From Aaosphaeria pasadenensis (Eukaryota; Ascomycota; Dothideomycetes; Pleosporales): a stretch of DNA of 64,000 bases. Each line of letters starts with the position of its first letter. Within the stretch, counting starts at the first letter, position 1. Of this stretch, positions 1 to 10,255 are shown in pieces. The position numbers and the translations under genes are program-made. Below the pieces are notes generated by a model. That model was not told where the DNA came from and made no database searches. It saw nothing but the letters and a program-made list of their open reading frames with translations. The stretch lies in NCBI GenBank assembly GCA_022813625.1, contig JAKLMB010000018.1, positions 558,001-622,000 of the forward strand, written 5' to 3'.

Positions 1-1498
1 CCGTTTTGAGGAAGCAGTCAAATACTTCCTGGCTCAACACTACAGCTACCATCTCAGCCGCGACCTCGAGAAAGCTCTCCAATACATTGATCAGCTCATC
101 GAGAAGAACCCCAAATCCGTCGACTACAACCAGGCGAAGGCAAGGATATGGAAACATTACGGAAATACCCAAAAGGCCTCGGAGACAATCAACCATGCTC
201 GAGAGCTTGACGAAAAGGATCGATACATCAACACGAAGTGCGCCAAGTACCAACTGCGAAACAACGAGAACGAGACGGCTTTGAAGACTATGAGCAAATT
301 TACAAGGAATGAAACAGTCGGAGGGCCCCTGGGAGATCTACACGATATGCAATGTCTGTGGTACTTGATAGAAGACGGCGAGGCCTACCTTCGGGGCCGC
401 GATTATGGCCTTGCCCTCAAACGATTCACCGCTGTCTCCGACATTTTCGAAGTATGGCACGACGATCAATTCGATTTCCATAGTTTCTCAATTAGGAAGG
501 GCCAGATCCGCGCCTATATCGACATGGTTAGATGGGAAGACCACCTTCGTGACCATCCATTCTTCACTAGAGCCGCGCTCTCCGCGATCAAGATTTACTT
601 GCAGCTGGCAGATCATCCGGAACTAGGCAACCCAAACAACAATCCTGATCTAGACAAGATGGACGCAGCAGAACGCAAGAAGGCACAGAAGAAAATGAAG
701 AAGGAGCAGGAAAAGCGAGAAAAGGAGGAGGCCGAGCGTAAGGCTGCCGCTGCTAAGAAGGCTAATGCCAAAGGTGATGACGGCGAAGTCAAGAAAGAGG
801 ATACGGACCCCAAGGGCATTAAGCTTCTCGAAACCAAGGAGCCTCTCGAGGCTGCTTTGAAATTTCTCAACCCTCTGCTCGAGTTCAGTCCAAAGAGCAT
901 AGAAGGCCAGAATCTTGCCTTCGAGGTTCACCTTAGGAGAAGTATGTCCTCTCATTGGATACTAATATTCAGGTGCTAACATATTTACAGAGAAATACGT
1001 CCTCGCTCTCAAGGCATTGAATGCAGCTGCCGCCATTGACCCCGAGAACCCTAAGCTACATGAGCAGGTGATCCGCTTCCGCTTGACCAGTGAGCACTCT
1101 GTACCCGATCCCATAGATTCTGCTAACGCGCCCTCGCAGTCGACGGTCTCAAGGAAACTGATCCAAAGGTCTCCGAAGTTCTCAATGCCAGCTTCAAACT
1201 CGGCCCAGCTTCCACCGACCATAAGAAGTTCAACACAGATTGGCAACAAAAGCACTCCCAGAGCCCATCACATGTCCACTCCGCGCTTAATGTTCGCCAC
1301 ATCCTCGACAACAGCAGCAAGGCCCAAAACGAGACAGACTTGAAGAAGCTCCTCGAGCTTCCTACCATCACAACCGAGCAGGCCGTTGCTGGATTGGATC
1401 TCCTAGATGAATGGCAGAGCGAGGCAGGCGTCAAGGACTCTTACCGCCAAGCAGCATCGGAAAAGTGGCCAGAGGTCACGGTTTTCCAGAGTAAATGA
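1..1498 (+). CDS. nat1: NatA N-terminal acetyltransferase auxiliary subunit (NAA15/Nat1-like), 5' partial
   Basis: Exons 2-941, 991-1089 and 1140-1498 (reading frame begins at base 2; the start lies left of the window). Joined, they read as the C-terminal half of the NatA auxiliary subunit, the large TPR scaffold that anchors the catalytic Naa10 subunit at the ribosome for co-translational N-terminal acetylation. Visible: helical TPR-type repeats such as the stretch after YIDQLIEKNPKSVDYN, the conserved block DLHDMQCLWYLIEDGEAYLR, and a highly charged Lys/Glu-rich segment (about bases 655-800) followed by a conserved C-terminal domain, as in yeast Nat1 and human NAA15. Introns 942-990 and 1090-1139 have GT..AG ends and GCTAAC branch points. 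Stop TGA at 1496-1498. The family call is from recognition of the conserved blocks; it is the most housekeeping-like gene here. Confidence 0.92.
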
Positions 1499-2529
1499 AG
1501 TTTCCGACTCTCTGTAAATGCGACTCGGTCTTTTGGGGGCTTGAAGTGTCCAATAGTGTAGAACTAGGCGATGACATTGCTCAACTACATTTTGAAAGAT
1601 ATGCTTAGGTGGGACTTGTACGCATGTAGCATAAGGTTAGTAATGTCTTGACGAGGTGCAAATGCCCGCAGGTGAAGAGAAAGGGGACATGTGGAAAAAA
1701 AACATCTAGACGCCTTCAAAAGACACATTTTTATCTACCCTCAAATTTCTCTTCGTTCGGTCCACGTATGTACTTGTGGACATACATATTTGTTGTAGCT
1801 ACCAGTCTCTAGGTGCCCTACTAACGACATTGACGCTTCTGCTGCCCTACTGAAGCATTCTATGCAATCTTCGTTGGCAAAAGATGATGGCGATGTATAT
1901 TTCGATCTATACTCATAATCAGCACTTCCTGTGGAATTTCCCAATGAACGACTGCCAGGCCCTCGCATCATACAGAGTCACACAGCGCGTCCGCGGATTC
2001 TACATTACACAGACATTGGATCAGCTTCACCGTAGATGCAATTTTAATTACCATGCATTAACTATCAGGCCTCCTACTTTCGGACTTTACCTGGTCTGGC
2101 AATCTCGGTGAGCCGCCAAGCATACTCCCACGCAATGCTTGTTACGCCCGAACCGCACCCGATGAACTGCATAGCGGATTCATAGGACGACGTGTCACGC
2201 GAAAAGGCGTTGCACAAGATAGAAGATAGGCCTGTCGGGCTGACTTCATGTGGTGGAAAAGGCCTCACGAATGCGTTCGACGGTGAACAATTGTGGACAT
2301 GAAATACTATCACGGGCATTCGTTATTGGAAAATTCAACATCATGATCACCTTGTGCGCCAATTTGAGTGTGTTTTCTGAGTGTATTTGCGCTCGTTCAT
2401 TTTATGCATGTCATCCTGCCATACAGGGATATTTGAAAGCATGCTTTGAAACGAGTAGGACGCCTGTAACTGCAGTACTATAACTATGGCCTTGATACGC
2501 AGCAAAAGCAAAACCCTCAAGACATCAGT
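1499..2529. other. Intergenic spacer, no gene seen
   Basis: About 1 kb between the nat1 stop and the tannase ATG. Short open frames on both strands look random in composition and lack recognisable domains or convincing splice partners. It should contain the nat1 terminator and the esterase promoter, but I cannot point to specific sites. Confidence 0.5.
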
Positions 2530-4118
2530 ATGGCTGTACCTTCATGCCTCCCATCGACATTCTCGTCGCTTGCAATCCCCGGTGCATCGATCAATAACAT
2601 CTCAGCAGCCGTGGTGACCAACTACACTGCCTCCGCACCACTGTTCTCAAAGCCAAACCACGGCGCCATTGGTCCCGTACAGGTAGACTTCTGCAACGTC
2701 ACGGTTTCGCACAAACATGATGGTCACGACGAGGCTATCCTAACCCAGGTGTGGCTACCAATTGACACCTGGAATGGTCGACTACAAGCCACCGGCGGCG
2801 GCGGCTTCATCACCGGCCTTGGAGCAGAATACATCGTGCAAATGGATGGTGCGATCGCAGAGGGATATGCTGCTGCTGCCACCAACGCAGGCATATACGC
2901 AGTTCAGAGCGGGGGAGACGACGTTGCCTCATGGGCGCTAGATGACACTGGGAAGATCAACATGCACAAGCTCGAAGACTTTGTGCATCGCAGCCTGGGC
3001 GATCTTAGTGTTATTGCGAAAGAGACGATCAAGCTTTTCTACGACGAAGAAGCGAAGTATACGTACTTCAGCGGGTGTTCGAAGGGTGGCCACCAGGGCT
3101 ACGTACTCGCGCAGAGGTTTCCCGATGCATTTGATGGGATTGCGGCGGCTGCACCTGCGCTGTTCTGGGACCACATGCCGCAATGGTATTGGAAGTCACA
3201 GGTGATGAACACGAGGAAGGAGTATCCGTGGCCCTGCGAGTTGGACGCTTTACGATACGGAGCGTTGGAAGCCTGTGATGAGATCGACGGCGTCAAGGAC
3301 GGTGTGCTCCAGGATCCAGATACGTGCAATTTCGATCCTTCCACTCTGCTCGGAAAGTCGATCAATTGTACTGAGGCTGGGAAGTTTGTGAATATATCAG
3401 AGCTAGCCGTGGAAGCAGTTCGCGCTGAATGGACGGGCAAAACTCCCTGGGACGATGTTTTCGAAAGTCAGACTGCTGGTTACGATGTCGATTTTCAGTT
3501 CGGGGGTACCGTCTGCACTAATGGTACTTGCACTGCGAATCCTTTCCCTTTCACCATATGGTGGCAGAAAGTCTTCGTCAAGAAGGATCCTTCGTTCGAT
3601 CTAGTAAACATGACGGACGAGCAATATGTGGCAATAGTAAAGCAAAGCGTCAAGGAATACGAGAATGTCATCGGCTCTCCTGACGCCGACTTCTCCGCTT
3701 TCAATAAAGCTGGCGGAAAGCTTCTTACATACCAAGGAATGGTGAGTGACTGCTTTATAGCGCTATGTGAATTCCATGCTGATTATTACAGTCTGATCCA
3801 GCGATCACCTACCGAAACACGCGTCGGTTTTACGAGTCTGCCTTAGAAGTGGATCAATCTATCAGTGATTACTACCGACTATTCGAGGCTCCAGGAGTTG
3901 GGCACTGCGCTGGGGGAAGGGGCGCTTATCCCCATAGCACGTTCGATGCTCTTGTAGATTGGGTAGAGAATGGCAAAGCGCCAGACACGTTGGATGCAAC
4001 AAGTGCTCCCAATGAGGAAGGTGAGGTGATCAAGAGGACCCTTTGTGCATACCCGAAAAGGTCAGAATATCAGGGAGAGGGCGACCCGAACGATCCAGCA
4101 AGCTGGACCTGTGTATGA
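2530..4118 (+). CDS. Tannase / feruloyl esterase family protein
   Basis: Exons 2530-3741 and 3792-4118 (intron 3742-3791, GTGAGT..CAG) give 512 residues, the usual size for the tannase/feruloyl esterase family, alpha/beta hydrolases that cut ester bonds of gallate or ferulate in plant material. The nucleophile motif GCSKGG is present at about base 3075, the acid region GMSDPAITY spans the splice junction, and the catalytic histidine lies in GVGHCAGG near base 3900. Paired cysteines flank these motifs (CS..HC), as in family members where a disulfide joins Ser and His loops. Odd point: the N-terminus MAVPSCLPSTFSSL aligns with the mature start of relatives but has no hydrophobic signal peptide, and an upstream ATG at 2486 is out of frame. 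Either a signal exon is missing from my model or this protein is not secreted. Confidence 0.9.
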
Positions 4119-4284
4119 GGCTGTAGCAGCAGTCTGGCAGATAGGAAACCAATAAAAGATGCCATACGATTTATGACTTTGGCTATTATTTCGAGGTACT
4201 CGAAATCCAAAGTCTCCTTGTCTTTCTTCTCTTTGTATGATGGGGCTAGAAGCCATACGATCTGTCAGTAGTTGTATTTATAAG

Positions 4285-4470
4285 TGCCAGAGACATTGGA
4301 AGCTTCCACCACCGGACCTAAAAATGAGAAAGGCGAGAGGATGTACGTTCCCGAGAAAGTCAGAGCATAACGGATAGGGTGATCCGAACGGTCCAGTGAA
4401 CTGGTACTGGGTACGAGGCTGCACCAATGGTCCGGTAGATGGGAATAAGATGGATGCTGTCGTACACTTT
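4285..4470 (+). pseudogene. Decayed duplicate of the 3' end of the tannase gene
   Basis: This stretch resembles bases ~3988-4170, the last ~40 codons plus 3' flank of the adjacent esterase. Matching runs include CATTGGAAGC versus CGTTGGATGC, GAGAAAGGCGAGAGG versus GAGGAAGGTGAGGTG, GATCCGAACGGTCCAG versus GACCCGAACGATCCAG, and GTACGAGGCTG versus GTATGAGGCTG. The copy is not an open frame. It is a relic of either a tandem duplication or a second tannase gene that was mostly lost. Similarity was judged by eye. Confidence 0.65.
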
Positions 4471-4560
4471 TACGTAGCCCTGTTTCCAGTTATTGGCGTG
4501 CGGCTGAATCTGGCTATATTGCTGTATAGCTACTTTAGAGACGCTCGAAGGACTCGCCAA

Positions 4561-5244
4561 TCTCGCCTATCCCTGCGACTACAATCAGCATCTTTTCTTT
4601 CTCCAAGTAAGGAAAAATGTTCGTTCAGTAGGATTTACCTCGGTTCGCGTGGGTTCCGATACGGAATTCCGCCGCCAATAAGATGCTCCAAAAGTCTTTG
4701 GACCCCAAAGAACTGTAACGATGACCTCTCAGCTTGAATGGATACCGAACGAGTCTATGGAAAAGTTTCTCGTCGGAATCCATTGGCGGATGACAATATG
4801 TGAACATGGGACAATCCAGACCCGGTTTTTGCAACCACACTCGGCTCCGAGAGAACGTTTTACCGCCGGTGCCGACCATATACACAGCCATCGAATGTGA
4901 GAACTTCTTCACAATCAATGCGTTTCTCCAATTAGATAGGTATATCTCCAGACAGCTCGTACATGCTCATTCCCACGCGTCCTTCACCACGTTTAGAATT
5001 ACATAACGACGACACAGGCTAGCAAAAGTAGGTAAACGGCTGCCATCGCCACAGTAATACTTCCCTTCAGAGTTTCATCGACGAGGGCCGATATGCTACG
5101 GCATACTAACCACAGTCGTATGCAAATGGACGAGGAAAACGTCCCCTGGACACACGATAGCGAGCGATTACAAGAATCCTGAAACAACAGGCTCATAATG
5201 TTTGAATATAAAAAGGTCATGAAGACAACATATCTGCTCTGCAT
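4561..5244. other. Intergenic spacer, no gene seen
   Basis: Roughly 680 bases between the tannase relic and the MFS transporter stop. Open frames on either strand are short and unrecognised. Some of this may be more relic sequence, but I could not match it to anything in the window. Confidence 0.4.
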
Positions 5245-6838
5245 TCAGCTGCCTTCAGTCGATTTCTCCATCTTTGCTCTATCCTCTTTGAAAGTCGACC
5301 AAGCAGGCACGATTAGCAGCACAGCGCCCAAAGCGATACTTGCACCGCCGAAAACTTGTCCACCGAAGTAGTTGACATTCTCCTTCTCCGGACCTGTTGT
5401 CTGCACCAAAGCACCAGCTATAGGAGCACCGATCAACTCAGCAAAGGCTCCAGCAGTCCACATGAATCCGATCCGCAATCCAACGTTGCAAGGCTCCGAC
5501 AAGCGGGATGCCACGGCGTTGGGAATAGACACAACGATCCCGGACGCGAATCTGCAGAAAAATGGTCAGAGCGGTGAAGTGATGTTGAACTTTTGGAAGT
5601 TGGATTGGAGCGTGAGTGGGAGCGAGGGGAGTAAGAAAGGAAAGAACGAACCCGACAAAAAAGCACCACAGAGTAATTCCAGGTATGTCGTGCACTCCAA
5701 GCCAGGCGAAGATGATCGCACTCAGTATCGTAGCACCGCCTAACAATATCGCAGCCGATCCAATGACGCGGTCCAGAAAGGTGGGTAGCACTCGACCTAG
5801 GATACTGCCGGCGTTGAGGATTGATAAGAGATAGAAAGAGTATTCGGAGGAAGTCTTGAGGGAGCGCGAAGCGAATGGGACGATGTAAAAATAGGGAACC
5901 CAGAATCCGAGAAAGACGAAGAAGACGCCCATGCAAAGAAAGAGATATGAGCGACCGCCAAGATTTGCAAGTAGATCTGCCATGCATTTACGGGTGAACC
6001 GAAAGGGAGATGGTTGATCAGAGGTAGTTGGCTCTTTTTCCTCTACCTTGACGGACGCCATGTCCTGGTTACGGAAGTGGAAGAGAGACGACCAAGAAAT
6101 ATCTGTTAGCAGGATAAAGGCCGTTGAGGCAAGAATCAGAGTCACAAGTCCAATAGCTCGATTGGTCCAGCCGAATCCAACCATTGGTAGAAGTTTACGA
6201 AACATGATGGGTAGAATTATGCCTCCGACAGCAGATCCAGTTGCTGTGAACCCAAGTGCGATCGTTCGTTTCGTCGTGAACTGACTTGCCACAATGGAGA
6301 CGGCTGGCACGTAGATGAGGCCACTTCCTGTTTCTAACTCAGCGGGTGATCATAGTCAATAACGAATTCCAATTGAAAGCATACCAATGCCAATACACAA
6401 GCCTTGAGACAGCATTATGTGCCAATACGCGCGAGACAAACTCAACATCATCTGGCCAAGCACCAGCAGCGGCATACCAATGGCGAGGGAGGTTGTAGCA
6501 TAGCCGGCATCATAAAATGCGCCGGAGAACAATCCTGCAAAACTTTGCAAAAACACTTGTGTCGTTCCGATCCAGGAGATAGTTGATGAGGAATGCGAGC
6601 TAAGGAGATCGGATTCGTAGTATGCCTGGTATGAACCGAACGTTGAGGCTACCCCGAGGGTTATAAAGAGGACGAGAAAGCCACCAAAAATCTTCAGATA
6701 GGCTTTAACTCCCCCATTCGGTGGTTCAGGTGCTTCCCGTTTGACAGTCTCGTCATGAATTGATGAATTTTCATCATCCAGTCCTTCCGAGTGCTGAGTC
6801 GCGCTACTATGTTCGTTGCGCATCGATGTTTCCGCCAT
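5245..6838 (-). CDS. MFS transporter, monocarboxylate-permease-like
   Basis: Minus-strand exons 6838-6385, 6327-5652 and 5551-5245 encode 478 residues. The protein has a polar N-terminus of ~40 residues, the PNGGVKAYLKIFGGFLVLF opening typical of fungal monocarboxylate-transporter homologues, and about 12 hydrophobic segments split by a charged central loop (around KVEEKEPTTSDQ). It most likely moves small organic acids or related metabolites across the plasma membrane by the major-facilitator mechanism; the substrate is not predictable. Intron 6384-6328 is ordinary. Intron 5651-5552 has an unusual GTTCGT donor but restores the frame exactly (FFVG to FASGIVVSIPNA). It is convergent with the tannase gene upstream. 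Confidence 0.88.
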
Positions 6839-8908
6839 GTCGTGGAGAAGTCAATTACAGATAGACTATGGATATGGCCAGTATTAGAGGTATTCTGAGG
6901 TCGACAGTCATCCTAAACGATTCAAAAAAGAAGTAGTTCAAAGTAGTTCAGGGGAGGTTCGCATGTACTAATTTAATGTTCTTCGTGAAAGTTATCCGAC
7001 TAAAAATAGTCGCATAATTGAAATGCACGAACCAATTGAAATGCTCAGATCCTGAACAATTGGTGAATTTCAGATGAACACACGTCATTTCTCTACTACT
7101 CAATTTCATCATTAATTTCAGGAGAGGTCGACTAGTCTTTTCAATCATTTATCTTCCAGCTATTCGTGCAGCTCATTTCGTCCATGTGTGCCCCAGAGTA
7201 CAATTATTATTACGATGCGCTTCCACTCTGAGCAGAACACCTGTTGTGCTCACAGAAAAGTCCTACTTGGACTTTATACTGACAGTTCCAAGCGACTCTG
7301 ATTGAATTTAAGTCAAGGCGATACTTCGAGGCCGCGAAATCGGTGCTTGTTTATGTGTAGAGGTGCAAGCAATCATTAGTTGTCTATAGACATGACCAGT
7401 TCAGGAAAGGGCAGCGTTTTAGACTCAACCTTTTTCATTATGTTAATGTCGAACTTCATTATCTAGATCCATCGAAACATTTTTGCTTGGAAGCATTTAA
7501 ATGCTGAACGGCGCGAGAACCGCATGCATGTCTCGTTTACTACCTCTCAACCTTAACTGACATTGCATCTCGCCTAATGAAGGGACGAACATTCCAAGAT
7601 GTCATTTTCAAGGTTATCCAGCGACATCGCATGCATCATTACTTGATCAGGACGAGGCGTATATAAGAGAAAAAGAAAGAAAGAGAGCATGAGGTCCGCG
7701 CTCGCGGAAGGAAACGTTTCTTCCCGCTCCACAATCCCGGACCCGTTCATTGTAGAAGCGAAGACGGTTGGCTTGCATGACGCCCGTGACGCCACCAGCC
7801 TACACAACAAGGATGAATACGGGGTTTCAACAATGCGGAGTTGTAGATTCTACCAAAATCGGGGTAGCACATCCTCGGCGTTTCAATCACAACGGATCTA
7901 TTGCTGTCGCGTCCATGTATAGCGCTGAAGCCGGGCTTCCATTTTCATGGTCGAGAGGGAGAGGTTAGACCTACTTTCGGAGATCTCTTGATTACTCTTA
8001 AGGCTGCAGGACACCGTCCTTATCTGTAAAATGTCTCTTTCCAAAACCGCAACTGATTATCTACCCCAACTCCACTGCCGTATCTCATTAGTAAGCTCAC
8101 CGGTTGTTTCATCATTCAATGTAACATTACATCTCGCTGTTCCCCGACAATCATGCGTTTGTACCTGTGATTTTTGTGTATTTGAGCGTATTGCGTGGTC
8201 GCGTGATGCGATTGAAATCTGTCTCTTGCAAATATATGAACAGAACTGTGGTCATCAATTAGTCGCCATGGATAATGGGGAATGCACAGAGTACATGCAT
8301 GCGTGTGCGTGTGAATGAGGCCGACAAGAACACTGGGTTATACGAAAATAATGTACTGCGTTCGATGGGGGAGTGGTCCTGTTAGAAGCGCGGGGTGTGA
8401 AGCGTAATTTAGTAATCATCAACACAGGCAGTGAAACAAACACATTCACTCTAACTCCCATCGGCCACTCCCAGAAGAGCTTGACTTTCGTTACATGCTT
8501 GCGCGCTGGTTCTCGCGACGACATTGAGGAACAAATGTACGACGCGGGCGATCGATCACAACGATGGTATCATAAAATCTCGGGATGCGATCCGTTGAAG
8601 ATTTGTACATGTCTAATCAGTGTAGATGTGGTTTTCAATAATAACGTGGTGTTCACGAAGAAGTGGGGAATATGTTGAAAGCATCTCTCTTTATTGTCGT
8701 TCTATCGTTGTCTGTACAGTAAAGGATACAGGAATGTAATGGTACAAAGTGCGATAAAACATGGAAACCATATGCAAGACAGAACCAAACTCAACGGAAG
8801 CAATTCTAGAAACCCAAGAAAACACCTGCCGTGCTATGCAAAACGAAATTGAACGCTCAGAAATCCAGCGTTTGGACCGATGCCGAGGTGAAAGCCAAAA
8901 GAAACTGC
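6839..8908. other. Intergenic spacer with possible orphan promoter
   Basis: About 2 kb without a supported gene. A TATA-like site at 7660-7667 precedes short plus-strand frames (ATG at 7689, 77 codons; ATG at 7777, 63 codons) that match no family I know. CT/AT-rich stretches and short ORFs elsewhere look random. Confidence 0.4.
7660..7667 (+). promoter_or_regulatory. TATA-like box without a clear gene
   Basis: TATATAAG followed by an AG-rich run (GAAAAAGAAAGAAAGAGAG). The first plus-strand ATG is only 22 bases downstream and the second 110 bases. It may drive a short or non-coding transcript, or be chance. Confidence 0.3.
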
Positions 8909-10097
8909 CTAAGCCATGAATTTGAGAGCGCGGCGAGCCTCGAGGTTGACCTGCTTCTCTTGTGCTGAGAAGTCGGTGTCTCTGCACTCCGAAGAGGCTT
9001 GACTCCACTGGACTTGATCCATAGTGCCGGAGCTGCCAAAGCTGAACGTCTCTCCACTCTCGACCTCAACGTTGACTGTGGCAGTGTAGGCACCGTTGTA
9101 TCGGCCTCGCTCTGCTGTAGCACGGCAGAAGACGCGGTCACCGGGCTTCATGTTGTTGGCCACCCAGTAGGTAAGGGTAACCGATGCATCTGTAGAGGAC
9201 TCTTGTCCTTGCTCGTTCGCATAGCCGTACTTGAGGGTAGAAGTGGAATCAATTTCAATGCCGAGGAGCTTGCCGCTGACCTTGAAGGCTTGGTCGAAGC
9301 CGAAGGTGTTGGTGTTCTTGGTGGAGTACTTCCTGGAGGTAGACTGGGTGGTGGACCTGGTGAAGGTGAATGTCTCGTTGCCATCCTGGCGGTTGTTTGT
9401 ATGGTCAGCGTAATCGAGAGTGAACATTTCAAGACCCCTGTCAGTATTGTTAGTAATGTGGTTCAAGAGAAGCAATCAGACTGTCAGTGGGGACAACTTA
9501 CTGCTTTCGCGCATTGAGCTCCTCGGGAGTTTCCTTGAAGACAACGTTGTCAACCGACATCCTGGCGACCTTGCTCTTCAGGAAAAGGAAACCAATGCGA
9601 TCGACATAGTCTCCCTTAGCTCCAACCATGCCAAGCAAAACACCAGAATTGACAGGAGGCTCAATGACGATCTGACCATCAGTGTTCTTTCCAACGTTCA
9701 ACTCCTTCCCGCTTGCAGTGCGGACGTAGATTCGGCCGGTGCCCTTTCCTCGACCATTGCCCCAAACCTTGACCTGGCTGATAACATCGGTAGCGGGGTC
9801 CCAGTCCAAACGAGCGTGATTTTCTCCAGCGATCACACCGTACTGCTCACTGTTTGAGCCATCGGAGTAGTAGAACTGGACGGCACGGACGAAGTCGAAA
9901 TCGGCCCAGACCTCAATACCGGTCACAACAAGACCTTGGGGGAACTTGGTTGCGCAGAAGGTCTCGCCCGTGCCAGGCCCGATGACCTGGACACCTTCCC
10001 ATGGCCCATTGTCGCAGTCGGTTTGGGCTTTGACTGCAGCAAAGGTGGAGAGAAGAGCAGTAGCTCCGATGAGAAATTTTTGGGCTGAGAAGAGCAT
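8909..10097 (-). CDS. Secreted jacalin-like lectin / aerolysin-like pore-forming family protein
   Basis: Minus-strand exons 10097-9502 and 9437-8909 (intron GTAAGT..CAG) encode 374 residues. The ATG at 10097 opens a clear signal peptide (MLFSAQKFLIGATALLSTF, cleavage near AVKAQ). The next ~150 residues have the Gly/aromatic beta-rich look of a jacalin-type beta-prism lectin (GIEVWADFDFVRAVQFYY, VDRIGFLFLKS). The C-terminal ~190 residues are Ser/Thr-rich beta structure (TFTRSTTQSTSRKYSTKNTN) ending in a basic tail, resembling aerolysin-fold beta-pore-forming proteins. Lectin plus aerolysin fold is a known arrangement in natterin-like proteins and some fungal homologues. Role is inferred: a secreted protein that binds glycans and may insert in membranes, in defence or competition. 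I cannot judge from sequence whether it is active. Confidence 0.72.
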
Positions 10098-10248
10098 GTT
10101 GGAGATGCTTCGCAAAGAAAAAAAAATGAGTGTTGTACTGAACGAATGGATAGGTTAAAAACCAAAAGAGCGAAAGAAAAGTAACGAATGTGGATACTGA
10201 GCTGATGAGCTGTAGTGATGAGCTGGATGAAGGGGGACCATCTGGATG

Positions 10249-10255
10249 TTATATA
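10249..10255 (-). promoter_or_regulatory. TATA box of the lectin/aerolysin-like gene
   Basis: TATATAA on the minus strand, 152 bases upstream of the ATG at 10097. A short A-rich leader lies between. Placement suits a strongly regulated secreted-protein gene. Confidence 0.5.

Noticed and set aside
5372..5743. Plus-strand frames opposite the MFS transporter
   Set aside because: Antisense shadows across exons and an intron of a clear 12-helix transporter.
9517..9999. Plus-strand frame 8999-9517 (172 codons) opposite the lectin/aerolysin-like gene
   Set aside because: Antisense shadow; the minus strand has a signal peptide, a good intron and a consistent fold.
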